Shown: positions 54,347 through 64,000 of the stretch, piece after piece
Position numbering within the stretch: the first letter of the stretch is position 1
Layout: every line of letters begins with the position of its first letter
DNA from: Xestospongia bergquistia
Taxonomy: Eukaryota; Porifera; Demospongiae; Haplosclerida; Petrosiidae
Direction of reading: 5' to 3'
Assembly (NCBI GenBank): GCA_963965975.1
Contig: OZ014413.1
Location: 9,946,101 to 10,010,100 of the forward strand
Length of the DNA: 64,000 nt
Notes under the pieces: generated by a model
What the model was told of the DNA's origin: nothing
What the model saw: the letters and a program-made list of their open reading frames with translations, nothing else
Database searches by the model: none
Program-made: the position numbers and the translations under genes

Positions 54347-54448
54347 TGGACCTAGGACCAAATTTTGCTGCCTAGAGCGGACCTATCTCTGGGAACAAAT
54401 TTTATAGTATAGCTCCAAATTAGGCAGCAAGATTTGGTCCTAGGTCCA
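54347..54448. repeat. Near-perfect 28-bp inverted repeat
   Basis: TGGACCTAGGACCAAATTTT (from 54347) pairs with 54421-54448 at 27 of 28 bases, 46-base loop. Further AATTGGACCTA-type half-sites flank it at 54308 and 54465. It lies between two convergent gene ends. Confidence 0.9.
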
Positions 54449-54794
54449 AATTTAATTTGCATAAATTGGACATAGGTCCAGCTTTAACTAGGAACAAATT
54501 TGGCATGACAGATGTCGTTATAAACCTTTTCAACTATTTCCAATGTTTAAATGAAATGTAATATGACAACCACAGACTCCTATCATAACGAAAAGTTTTG
54601 TTATACTCTCAATGATTTAAAAGCTCTTACATTTGTTGTAGTCACATGTACATTTATATTTATATGATGTATACACTTGACATGATTTCATAATTTAAAC
54701 ATTGTAACAAAAAGGTTAAATTTAAATTAAATTTAAATTTAAACGTCTGTAAGCGCTAACACATTTAAGAAAAAGCAAAAAACATCATGTTCTG

Positions 54795-56468
54795 TTAATC
54801 AACAAAAGCATTTGGTTTCTTCAGATCTTCAATTAGTCGATCAACAACATCTTGTGTCACACTAGGCATTAAATAAATATGACAGTAACGACGTTCCTTT
54901 CCATTAACAGATATTGTATTACAGCACAAACTATATTTACGAACAAGTTCATCATTAGGTTTCCTGAACACCACAGCTAGTGACAATGTAGAACGATGAA
55001 TCCATAGTTCAGTAGATATCTCCTTCTCCAATTCCTTTAGTCTCTCTACAACATACTCAGCTAAATGTAGACATCCAGCAATCATCTTGACCTGCTTATC
55101 ATAGGAATGTGTACTGATGAATGTCCACAATGCCAATGCTGAAAGACCATTACGAGATCCTGAAGCTGTGGACTGAAATGGCTCAGAGAATACTGCAGGA
55201 TTCATTAACATTCCTGTCTTGGTCATAAAAATACCACAAGGCCATGGGCAACCTGCCCACTTATAACCACTAATGACAATTGAACAGACATAGTCCAGTT
55301 GGAAATCAAATATTGGACCAGGTTTGTCTTTGATCAAACTGTGGTCATATCCCATCTCTATAAAAGGCATATATGCAGCTCCCAATGCACCATCTACATG
55401 AAACCAGAAACCCTTACGTTCAGAGTACTGATCTAGTTTCTCTCGATCATAGTAGATCTTACGTGAGTACATGTTGTTCTTTTTGAGGATAGGAATTAAA
55501 GCTTCTCCAGCTGCCTTTACATCATCGTAAGCTCCTTCAAATGTTGTGCCATAGTTAAAGATGATCAGAATAGGATGACCTTTGCCAGTAAAGAAATCAA
55601 CCAATTTTGTTAGTGCATCAATATCTATGGAGCCAGTACTGATACCTGTTGGTCCAATAATAGTGGGAACTCGTGTTGGCCAAGGACCTCCAAGAGGATT
55701 ATCTTTAGGATATTGAAGTATACCAACATCATAAAATGATGACATAGCTGTAATGTGTAAATTCCTCTTCATACCATGATGGGAACTATCAGAGTAGAAA
55801 GCCACAGGAGAGAAAGCATTAGGACTATCACCATAGCAGAAAGGTTTCATACCAGGAACTAGAGATAGAGATGTGTCACTTTTGATTGGCTCTCCAGAGA
55901 GATAGCTACGTGCACTCCAAATAGCATGAATATTTCCCTCTGTTGAACCCATATTAAGTAAACAGCCCCAGTAACTTTCCATATCACTTTCATTATGTGG
56001 CCATTTGGCATGCCACAATGAGGCATAGTAGTCAAGTACATTACGCTCCATCAGTTTAGTGTTTATAGCAGAATCACTTGAATCAAATGGATCCCCTCCA
56101 TTGTTCACCATAAAGTTGGCATCGATATATGGTTTAAGAACAGTATATGATTTGTAATTGAGATTAGCTTGATAGCCAAGAAAATTAGTAGCATAAGACT
56201 GAAAGAATGTCCATAGTTCTTTGTGGGCATCATCCTGTTGTCTTTCAGTGAGACCAGTAGAGGGTATTTGATACCAACAAGCAGTTATACCACCTACTTT
56301 AGAATTGCGATCTTCAATGACTTTTGGGTTATTTGTTGGTGGTGATACATGAAGGTCTCCTTTTCTGGATCTTGCAAGAGATGAGAGAGTATCCTTCCAA
56401 GGTTTCTGTTCTGGTCCATAAGGAACCTCTAAATGACTTGCTTTTGAAACCTGTTCAGCCATTTCCAA
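54795..56468 (-). CDS. Group II PLP-dependent amino-acid decarboxylase (histidine/serine decarboxylase-like)
   Basis: Single exon, 557 residues. Fold-type I PLP enzyme: LLNMGSTEGNIHAIW at about 170-184 (phosphate-binding GTEGN), SDSSHHGMKR with the ring-stacking His at about 230, HVDGALGAAYMPF at 357-369 (Asp359 to pyridine N), and the Schiff-base Lys403 in SGYKWAGCPWPCG. This layout matches bacterial PLP histidine decarboxylase and plant serine decarboxylase rather than animal HDC/DDC (SHKW). It has a longer N-terminal region than those enzymes. Substrate is not determined from sequence. It is divergent from the SLC15-like copy 2 across 1.16 kb, and its 5' end is duplicated at 62.5 kb. Confidence 0.85.
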   Translation of the reverse strand: MEMAEQVSKASHLEVPYGPEQKPWKDTLSSLARSRKGDLHVSPPTNNPKVIEDRNSKVGGITACWYQIPSTGLTERQQDDAHKELWTFFQSYATNFLGYQANLNYKSYTVLKPYIDANFMVNNGGDPFDSSDSAINTKLMERNVLDYYASLWHAKWPHNESDMESYWGCLLNMGSTEGNIHAIWSARSYLSGEPIKSDTSLSLVPGMKPFCYGDSPNAFSPVAFYSDSSHHGMKRNLHITAMSSFYDVGILQYPKDNPLGGPWPTRVPTIIGPTGISTGSIDIDALTKLVDFFTGKGHPILIIFNYGTTFEGAYDDVKAAGEALIPILKKNNMYSRKIYYDREKLDQYSERKGFWFHVDGALGAAYMPFIEMGYDHSLIKDKPGPIFDFQLDYVCSIVISGYKWAGCPWPCGIFMTKTGMLMNPAVFSEPFQSTASGSRNGLSALALWTFISTHSYDKQVKMIAGCLHLAEYVVERLKELEKEISTELWIHRSTLSLAVVFRKPNDELVRKYSLCCNTISVNGKERRYCHIYLMPSVTQDVVDRLIEDLKKPNAFVD

Positions 56469-57630
56469 TAATAAAATGGAAGATACTCAGCTAATTATTG
56501 TTTCCTGAATCGCAATCACAATAGTTATTCACGTGATAAGCAAGTAATTAGGGAAATATTACTTTCCGCGTTAATATGATGCATCTGCAGAAACGAACGA
56601 ATTCGAGTTATTATTCTTGTGGTTTAGAGAAGTCCTTCCTTTATATTTTGGGATTTGTCGTATCAAAACCTGACTCTTGCTTGCTAAGTTACTTAGATGA
56701 TAAATTCATTAAAAAATTGATTTTTAAAATTATTTTTATTATTCATGAATACGCCCCTAGAGTCAGAATTTCACATCCGTATAATTAGGTAACATGAACT
56801 AATTTAGAGTTTATCATTTTTTGTTAAAATAAACTAATAGTTTCCAATACAGTAAATATTACAGAAAACAAAAGATTGGATAAGTTATGAGAATAAGTGA
56901 GTTGTTTTGAGCTTTGGCTGAAGACCAATTCTCTCTCAAAAGTAATGTGCTGTAATACAAGCCCTGAATAAGTGGCACTGGTTTGGTTATGGCAGAAGAG
57001 GGAACCAGAACAATGCAAGTAACAGTTTAAAAATAGGGCAGTCAAATTCATTGATCATTACAATGTTGTCAACATTAACAGTTATTTGTTCTAGTCTTAA
57101 AGTAAATAGACATCCATTTCTAGTTCTTTAAGTTTAAGACATGACAAGAGAACACCAAATGATACATGTGAAACAATTTTATTACATGAACTTAGTTAAG
57201 ATTTTGACTAACCTTTGACATAAATTATATACCAAAAAATGTAAAAATTGATTGATTGCAGTGTATACAGGTTACATAATTATTAAAAATAATACTATTA
57301 TTTACTAATGTATTATGAAATTGAAGGTTGTGTAGCTACACAAACAGTAGTACATTAGTAAGAACAACAGTTTATGTTATTTTTCAACAAAAACAAGTTT
57401 GCAATCGCAACCTGTACATATAACTAGTGATAAGTATACAGTTGTATATAATATATTAGTCAGTATATTGAATTGTCCCCTCATTTATATAGCAGTGAGT
57501 AATTCATTTATTTTGTGTGTAATCTGTTAAGTTCATATCAGATTATTGTTACAATTGGGAATTATAAGAGTTGATGAATAGCATTTTATATTTTTTAGGT
57601 ATCTGTATTTTCAAGTATAACATTTGAGAT
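56469..57630. promoter_or_regulatory. Intergenic region between divergent decarboxylase and transporter
   Basis: No gene seen. 57225-57630 is closely repeated at 63420-63836 upstream of the second transporter copy (anchors AAATGTAAAAATTGATTGATTGCA, GTTGTGTAGCTACACAAACA, AAGTATAACATTTGAGA). Such conservation of the 400 bases before the start codon may mean promoter function, or just recent duplication. Confidence 0.5.
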
Positions 57631-59172
57631 ATGACAAGTCATCAGTCAAGATTCCTTATTCATTTCTGTCATTTGTCTTCGCGATCAGCTATTTTGATAA
57701 TTGTCTGGGATGCTCTAATATACAGCTACATCATCTTTATGCGATACTTTGAGGATATGATGTACAGTAATGTTCAGCAAAGTGAGACACCTAATAGTTC
57801 CAGTAATATTGTCTTTAATAATGGATATTTTATGCAATTCTTTATGTTCCCATTGCTTGGATTGATAGCTGATGTGTGGACAGGACGTTATAAGATCATT
57901 GTTACTGGTATCTATTTGTGCTTTTTTGCTTGGATACTTTCTGGTGTGAATTTTATTATAACAGCATATTGGCAAAAAAATCCGTTATTTTATGTAATAT
58001 ATGTATTTGGATATCTTTGTTCTTCAATTGGATATGCTGATTTTCGTGCTAACATTATACAGTTCAATATTGATCAACTTGTGGGAGCTTCAGCAGATGA
58101 ACTAAGTGCTATAATATACTGGCATAGTATTAATGTGCCACTTGTATTCACTTTATTTGAACTTGGACAATGTTCTTTCAATTTTTTTCTTCTATTATCA
58201 TTTATAATAATAGGAGTAACAGTATCTCTGGTATTAGTAACTCATTCGTTTTTCAAACACTGGCTGGAAACTACTCCTCTCATTATCAATCCTATCAAGT
58301 TGATTGCTAAAGTACTCAACTATGCCAGGGAGAACAAGTACCCAAGGAATCGTAGTGCCTTGACCTACTGGGAGGAGGACTACCCTTCACGACTAGACCT
58401 AGGTAAGGAAAAATATGGTGGACCTTTTACAGTAGAGGAAATAGAAAATGTGAAGACAGTGTTACGTATGATTCCTCTGATGATTTGTATTGTTGGACTC
58501 AGCTGTGCTGATGAAGTATATTGGAGCATATTGAAGGGTGCTAATCCTACTTTTTCATCTTTTAAATCTTGCTTCATTTCAAATAAAGCAATGATGTTTG
58601 TAACTTCAATTTTCTTAATGCTTCTCCATCAGTTTTTCATTTATCCCTGTTTCAATAAATACATTCCTAGTATGTTAAAGAGAATAGGTGTGGGACTAGT
58701 CTTTGCTTTGGCAACCACATTGTCCTATGTGGTTATATTCAAGTACCAGAGGAATACCTTGTCATATTTCAATGACCTATTACTAATACCTCAGATATTG
58801 TATGGTGTTGCTTTTGCATTGATTGTTCCAACATCTTTCGAGTTCACAATAGCACAGTCTCCCATACAAATGAGAGGGATGATGGTTGGGATGTGGTTTG
58901 CCTGTCTTGGAGTTGGTTATCTCATTAATATCAATACAAGATATCCTTTTGGTTGTCATAATAATTCTCTCTGTCCAAGTTTCTATTACTACATTACTAG
59001 GAGTGTTGTTATCTTTATTATACTGTTAGTATTCATAGTACTAGCTAAATGGTACAAGTTCCGTGTGAGAGAGAATGAAGTCAATATAGTTCAAATTGTT
59101 GATGAACACTATGAAAGATATCTGAACCAGGAAGAAGAATACGAGAGAGAAATAGGACTTTCTACTGACTGA
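57631..59172 (+). CDS. SLC15/POT-like transporter, copy 2
   Basis: Intronless, 513 residues. Closely related to copy 1 over the second half. POT motifs: LLGLIADVWTGRYK, DFRANIIQFNIDQLVGASAD, LLLIPQILYGVAFALIVPTS with FEFTIAQSPIQMRG. About 12 membrane segments and a C-terminal acidic tail (VDEHYERYLNQEEEYEREI). TM1 again lacks the ExxER motif (VWDALIYSYIIFMRYFED). The N-terminal thirds of copies 1 and 2 differ much more than their middles (TPLIINPIKLIAKVLNYAR on), suggesting gene conversion of the 3' two-thirds. Confidence 0.88.
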   Translation: MTSHQSRFLIHFCHLSSRSAILIIVWDALIYSYIIFMRYFEDMMYSNVQQSETPNSSSNIVFNNGYFMQFFMFPLLGLIADVWTGRYKIIVTGIYLCFFAWILSGVNFIITAYWQKNPLFYVIYVFGYLCSSIGYADFRANIIQFNIDQLVGASADELSAIIYWHSINVPLVFTLFELGQCSFNFFLLLSFIIIGVTVSLVLVTHSFFKHWLETTPLIINPIKLIAKVLNYARENKYPRNRSALTYWEEDYPSRLDLGKEKYGGPFTVEEIENVKTVLRMIPLMICIVGLSCADEVYWSILKGANPTFSSFKSCFISNKAMMFVTSIFLMLLHQFFIYPCFNKYIPSMLKRIGVGLVFALATTLSYVVIFKYQRNTLSYFNDLLLIPQILYGVAFALIVPTSFEFTIAQSPIQMRGMMVGMWFACLGVGYLININTRYPFGCHNNSLCPSFYYYITRSVVIFIILLVFIVLAKWYKFRVRENEVNIVQIVDEHYERYLNQEEEYEREIGLSTD

Positions 59173-59179
59173 TATTTTG

Positions 59180-59493
59180 TTTCCATGATCATATATATTG
59201 TTAGTTTTGTTGTGATAAATATAGTGGTTGTATGTATTTGATAATTCATTTAAATTATTAATGTCCATCATCTTTTTTTTACATATAAGCCTTATAATTA
59301 GTGGAACTAAAGTAGACCACACCCACATACAGCAGTGTTCTAGTCTGTATATGACCTATTACATCTAACAAATTTACTGTTATTCCATTTCATCTATGAC
59401 ATTTAAAATATTTTAAAAAGTGTGACAAAGTTAGATTGAGAACATCAATTGTATTTGTATAACTGATTTTCATTGAATATATTAGCTTAAATA

Positions 59494-59525
<32 letters not shown>
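59180..59525. other. Gene-free spacer
   Basis: No gene seen; ends in a TA run (59498-59526) into which the next element is inserted. Confidence 0.6.
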
Positions 59526-59530
<5 letters not shown>

Positions 59531-59667
59531 ACAGTAAGATTGTGTATATAGGGATTTTACGAAATTCCTGAAACTTTCAGGGAGTTTGTGAAACCATTTT
59601 TTCACTTAGGGACATCATAAATTCACTAAAAACTCAGCGATTTCATGAAATTGCTGGATATAATACT

Positions 59668-59865
59668 ATAGCTTTGATGACTACTCTGAGGATTTATCAT
59701 AGTTCAGAGCAGTTCACACTTTCTTTAATGTAGTGTTACACAGGGAGCAGTGTCAATAGTTATTGCTATCTGTGTAATCCATCCATAGCTTTGATAACTA
59801 CTCTGAGGATTTATCATAGTTCAGAGCAGTTCACACTTCTATTAATGTAGTGTTACACAGGGGGA
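59668..59865. repeat. Two-copy ~78-bp direct repeat
   Basis: ATAGCTTTGATGACTACTCTG (59669) and ATAGCTTTGATAACTACTCTG (59787) each start a unit running to TAGTGTTACACAGGG. Confidence 0.95.
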
Positions 59866-59879
59866 GGTGTTCAGGAACA

Positions 59880-60710
59880 GAAGAACTGCGCTCATCATGC
59901 TGGCATCAACAGAACCCCCTATGAAGCCATGTTTGGAGAGAACCCTAAAGTTGGATTACATCTTCTAGTCTCCCACCTGAAATTCTTGAAAGGCTTCAAT
60001 CTGAAGATAACCTTCTGGCACTTCATCAGGCACTGCCCCCTGCCACCACTGAACCCACCTCTGTTCACAACAATGAGCCATCTCCAGCCACCGACGAATC
60101 ACTGCCACCTTCACCTCCTGCCACCCGCCAGCCTTCTACAAGCTCCCAGGCTCCCTCAGTGGAGCATCATGACAATCCTCCTCCATTACATTCTACACCC
60201 CTTGACAAGCGGCTTCAAGATATCACCAATCAACGAAAAAAAGCATGTGAATCCCAGTTATCACAGGCAGAAAGGATAGTCAAGTGCTCCCGTATTGACT
60301 TAAAGGCAGGTGAAGCTAGAGATAATGTTGCTGTTCCCATTCCCATGGTTGACGGAGACAGAGGTGACCCAAGAAATATCCTAGGAGTTATTGTTGATTG
60401 GGATGAACACAACATGTATAGAATCGCGGTGAAAGCTAGAATTCTGAGCACAAAGTATTCCAGGAATCAGTTTGATCTCTGTCCGCAGTGACTCTTGAAT
60501 GATTCTGATGTCAACACAGAATAATACCATCACACTTCATCGAGCTCTCAAGTCTACAGCTTCTGGTGGACAAGAGTTCTTCTGGTGTGACTGCGGCAAA
60601 GGCAAGAAACAGTGTGTCAGACAAACAGGTGCAAGTGTTATAAAGCAAAGAGACTCTGTAACAGCAGGTGTCACAGCAGTCTCAGTTGTCAAAATAAGAA
60701 TTAGCCGAAT
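59880..60710 (+). pseudogene. KRBA2/Ginger-type integrase C-terminal remnant
   Basis: Begins inside the integrase (NRTPYEAMFGENPKVGLHL near 59909; the RTPYEAxFGxxPxVGL block after the catalytic core). A frame change near 60020-60160 is followed by QAERIVKCSRIDLKAG, DNVAVPIPMVDGDRGDPRNI and YSRNQFDLCPQ (stop at 60491). Last comes LHRALKSTASGGQEFFWCDC and, after another frame shift, the Cys-rich CKCYKAKRLCNSRCHSSLSC tail. This is the C-terminal half of retrovirus-like integrases of Ginger DNA transposons and their domesticated relatives (KRBA2, SCAND3-like). The catalytic core is absent. AATAAA at 60752. Confidence 0.75.
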
Positions 60711-60969
60711 TACTGTTTCACATTGTTATTTTATCATTGTAATCATTTATGAATAAAGTTCCTTAGAACACTTAAACAATGATGAACTTTCTACCAATAT
60801 ATCACATTCAATGATTTCACAAATAACTGGAGCCTCGTTTCAGTGATTTCATGAAATTGCTAGAGTTTTTAGTCAATTTATGAAGTCCCTAAGTGAAAAA
60901 GTGATTTCATAAACTCCCTGAAAGTTTCAGGGATTTTGCAAAATCCCTATATATACAATAATACTGTAA

Positions 60970-60971
<2 letters not shown>

Positions 60972-61026
<55 letters not shown>
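60972..61026. repeat. (TA)n microsatellite
   Basis: Uninterrupted TA units directly after the long-TIR element. Confidence 0.97.
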
Positions 61027-61030
<4 letters not shown>

Positions 61031-61069
61031 AATATATAGTGATATATGTATGTATATAAGAAAGAGTAG

Positions 61070-62039
61070 GGCTATAGATGTTTGTCAGCTGCTATGATTT
61101 AATATACATACATAATTAAAATATTCTTTATGTATTTTTGTAAATAAGATGGAGTCAATTTTTGAAAATATGGACAAAGTTAGTATCCTGTTGCAAGATT
61201 TCATGTAACTGTGATTATAGTATTATCAAAGCAATTATAAACAATGACACTGGAAGTAAGAATAAAAAATGTATAACTGATATAGCTATGTAATAGGTTT
61301 TTCACATACCTTATTGCCTACCATTTTCATCTCAAAATGTGGAGGAACATCAACAGATTTTTCAGCAGTATATACAGCTATGATTGTATATATGTCCTTG
61401 TTGTAATGTTTTCCTTTGAAGAAATAGAATTAATGAACTTCTGAACCCCAAATGAATAGTATAATTATGTAAGGCCTTCTCCACATCTAGCAGATATAGA
61501 AGATTGTAAATAAACATTGAAAGAGTTTATCATACATGGGTTGAGAAGTTGGATTATATAAAATATTGAAGCTCCTGCAATGCAAAGTTGGTGGCAATGC
61601 ATGTCCAGACTGGGAGCTTCTCAGTATATATATAATTATGTATATATTCTATGTTCTTATTAGGTAATTGAAGGCTTTATATCTGTGAATATCTGTGAAT
61701 AAACACAAAAAATAAATGTGGGGTCACTAAAAGAACTAACCTTTAATTCATTGTTGAATCCTTTTGTTGGTCTGAATGGTCTCATGCTGTTAACTATATG
61801 AGAATCAGATGCACTTAGATCTTTTAAGTACTCAGTCATGTACTCTAATGTTGAATGTACATAGTCCTGACAAATCTATTGATTGTTTTTACTTACAATG
61901 TCTTTGTATTTAATTGCTTCAATAAAACTATAATTGTATAATCACAGTCCCATAAATAATCTTGTGACAGAACACTAAACTTGTCTTGTCCACTTTTTCA
62001 GAAATTAACTCCAGCTCATTGGCAAAGTGTATAAAAATA

Positions 62040-62087
<48 letters not shown>

Positions 62088-62125
62088 TCATAGCAGCTGA
62101 GAAAGAAAGCTCTATAGCTATAACC
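61070..62125. repeat. ~1-kb segment bounded by a 21-bp perfect inverted repeat
   Basis: CAGCTGCTATGATTTAATAT(A) at 61086-61106 and its exact complement at 62079-62099. Neighbouring GCTATAG motifs also pair. No ORF inside. It may be a MITE, but ends and target duplication are unclear. Confidence 0.5.
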
Positions 62126-62424
62126 TTTTTCACTCTACCTTAATGTCCTAACATGTCATCTTTTTTGCCATGTTAGATATCTGATTGAACTCATGGAGAA
62201 GTATGAATTTTATCTAAAAATATATAATGTATTTGACATGAAACAGCGTTGTCTATGTAACATGACCTTGAATAAATGACATGTATTCACAGTGTGAAAA
62301 TCTATCATATTCTTTGTAAGAATCATAGATCTTATGATCTGCATTGATTCACACCAATATTTGAGTTGAATTGTAAATGTTAAATGTTGCATATTTGTTA
62401 ATAATTAGCTGTGTATGAGTCATA

Positions 62425-62515
62425 ATGGAGGGTGTTGATCTTATTAATTCATCTTTTAAATCTTGCTTCATTTCAAATGATATAATAAAGTTTATAAGTC
62501 CATTTCTTCAAATCT
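62425..62515 (+). pseudogene. Short internal fragment of an SLC15-like gene
   Basis: LINSSFKSCFISNDIIKFIS corresponds to INSSFKSCFILNNTMKFMT in copy 1 (about residue 310). About 80 bases only. It abuts the decarboxylase fragment directly, marking a rearrangement breakpoint near 62515-62530. Confidence 0.8.
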
Positions 62516-62529
62516 CTAATGAGTCAATC

Positions 62530-62776
62530 AATAAATGTCCATGCTTCTTCATGAGTTTCTCCTTTGTCTTGCAGTGAGACCATTAGAGGGTACCAATGAG
62601 TGGTTATACCACCCAACCTTAGAGTTGTGATCTTCATTGACATTTGGGATGTTGGTTGGTGATACATGAAGGTCTCCTTTAGTGGATCTTGCAAGATTGT
62701 AAGAGAGCATCCAAGGTTTCTGTTCTCGTACATAAAGAACATCTATATAAATAGTTTTATATACCTGTTCAGCCAT
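62530..62776 (-). pseudogene. Truncated 5' copy of the PLP decarboxylase gene
   Basis: Minus strand starts MAEQVYKTIYIDVLYVREQK and matches the first ~90 codons of the 56.5-kb gene (REQKPW, LARSTKGDLHVSPTN, then NSKVGWYNHSLVPSNGLTAR). A 1-base shift occurs near the PW-K junction region and again near 62600. No catalytic region remains. Confidence 0.88.
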
Positions 62777-62779
62777 TTC

Positions 62780-63836
62780 TAAAAATAAATGAAAGTGAGA
62801 TATGAGTCATATGATAATCACATGCAGACTTCTATTATAATAGGAAATTTGATACACTGTGATTACTTTTAACATTTTTACTTAGCGCATCTAAAGCTCA
62901 GTGAGGTAGCTACTAATGACAAGATTTGTAGTTGATTGTCAGAGATTTAAGAGTCTTTGTAATGTCTCATTAGTTAGGTAATATATACAACACATAGTCT
63001 ATTTTCTATTTGCACTTCAATTATAAAAAGGTGTGATGTTAATTACTATATTATGTATTATGTGTAGCATGGATTAATTAATACAACACTCTTTAGTAAA
63101 TTGTATAAATTGTCATACTCTGTGTGACATAAACTTTGACATTGTATTTGAAAACATTGAGAATCTTCTCATTTTAGAGTTATTGTGAGAAGAAGAAAAA
63201 AGTGTCATGCCTTCTCATACCTTACATTCAGCAACAAATTTAATGATATAATGTTAACTGGTAAACACAGCCTATAGGTGTAGCCTACCAGTATCACTAT
63301 ATGTCTTGTCTAAAGACTTAAATACATGTAACTATATACACCAACAGTTTGACAGAAGTAGTTTGTTATTACAAAACACGTTATATATTGTACATTATTA
63401 TATATTATATATAAATTATATACAAAAATGTAAAAATTGATTGATTGCAAATTGATTCTAAAACAGTGTATACAGGTTACAGAATTATTAAAAATATAAG
63501 CATAATATTATTAATTACTATTGTATTATGAAACTGAAGGTTGTGTAGCTACACAAACAGTAGTACAGTAGTAATAACAACAGTTTATGTTTACTTTTCC
63601 ACCAAATAAGTTTGCAATTGCAACCAGTACATATAACTAGTGATAATTATACAGTTGTATATTTTAGTCAGTATAGTGAATTGTCCTCTCATTTATATAG
63701 CAGTTAGTAGTTCATTTATTTTATGTGTAATCTGTTAAGTTCATATCAGATTATTGTTACAATTGGGAATTATAAGAGTTGATGAATAGTATTTTATATT
63801 TTTAGTTATCTGTATTATCAAGTATAACATTTGAGA
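62780..63836. other. Spacer duplicated from 56.5-57.6 kb
   Basis: The last 415 bases match the region upstream of transporter copy 2; the first part (62780-63400) is more diverged. No gene seen. Confidence 0.7.
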
Positions 63837-64000
63837 AATGACAAGTCATCAGTCAAGATTCTTTATTAATTTCTGTCATTTGTCTTCATGATCAGTTATC
63901 TTAGTACTTGTCTGGGATGTTCTAATGTCCAACTACATTACATATATGGGATATTTTGGAGCTACCACATACAGCAATGTTGAGGAAAGTCAGACACCAA
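63837..64000 (+). pseudogene. SLC15/POT-like transporter, third copy, 5' end only (runs off window)
   Basis: Starts MTSHQSRFFINFCHLSS, nearly matching copy 2, but the next codon is TGA where copy 2 has CGA (TCTTCGCGATCA became TCTTCATGATCA). The frame then reads SVILVLVWDVLMSNYITYMG to the window end. With this early stop it is probably a pseudogene, unless translation starts downstream. Confidence 0.8.

Larger units (their letters stand above)
59528..60970. mobile_element. 1.44-kb element with ~128-bp terminal inverted repeats
   Basis: 5' arm 59528-59655 and 3' arm about 60842-60970 pair with few mismatches: GTTACAGTA at the ends, GTATATAGGGATTTT, CTGAAACTTTCAGGGAGTTT, TTTTTCACTTAGGGAC. The arms themselves have GATTTCATGAAATTGC palindromes. 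It sits between TA runs, so the target duplication cannot be read. The body carries the 3' end of an integrase gene, so it is a shortened descendant of a larger transposon, presumably mobilised in trans. Confidence 0.88.

Overview
The window is AT-rich nuclear DNA from an early-branching animal, most likely a demosponge (inference). The evidence is animal protein families (AKAP17A, MAGT1/TUSC3, THEM6, MFSD8-like, SLC15-like, ApoL-like), compact genes with mostly short GT-AG introns, dense TA/GATA/ATCC-type satellites, and several metazoan transposon types. No bacterial operon signals were seen.

Layout. 1-5.96 kb: a gene-free repeat field with a nested inverted repeat about 3.7 kb long and a TTAA-flanked MITE. 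6.0-7.6 kb (-): an unrecognised protein with a signal peptide, an ectodomain and about seven membrane segments. Its TATA-containing promoter block recurs twice upstream without a gene. 7.7-21.5 kb: serial segmental duplications carrying decayed exons of an unrecognised gene. One copy is split by a full-length Ty3/gypsy LTR retrotransposon (10679-16113), which is itself split by a 993-bp terminal-inverted-repeat element. 21.7-28.5 kb (+): two tandem MFSD8-like transporter genes, resolved here to 12 and 11 exons; broken pieces of the first lie upstream. 28.7-37.2 kb (+): an 11-exon oligosaccharyltransferase OST3/OST6 gene (MAGT1/TUSC3), with a hAT-type MITE in intron 3. 37.9-39.5 kb: two divergent THEM6-like genes. 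39.9-64 kb: a cluster of SLC15/POT-like transporter loci (two intact and intronless, four broken), an ApoL-like remnant, two copies of a decayed unknown gene, a large 39-bp minisatellite, AKAP17A (52.1-54.2 kb), a group II PLP decarboxylase (54.8-56.5 kb, -), and a KRBA2/Ginger-type integrase remnant inside an element with long inverted repeats.

How the parts relate. AKAP17A, MAGT1/TUSC3 and THEM6 look like ordinary housekeeping genes. The rest is shaped by local duplication: MFSD8-like tandem pair, THEM6 divergent pair, SLC15-like array. The divergent decarboxylase/transporter pair (54.8-59.2 kb) is partly duplicated at 62.4-64 kb, so it may be a co-regulated uptake and decarboxylation unit (inference). 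Functions are assigned by motif recognition alone; no database search was possible.
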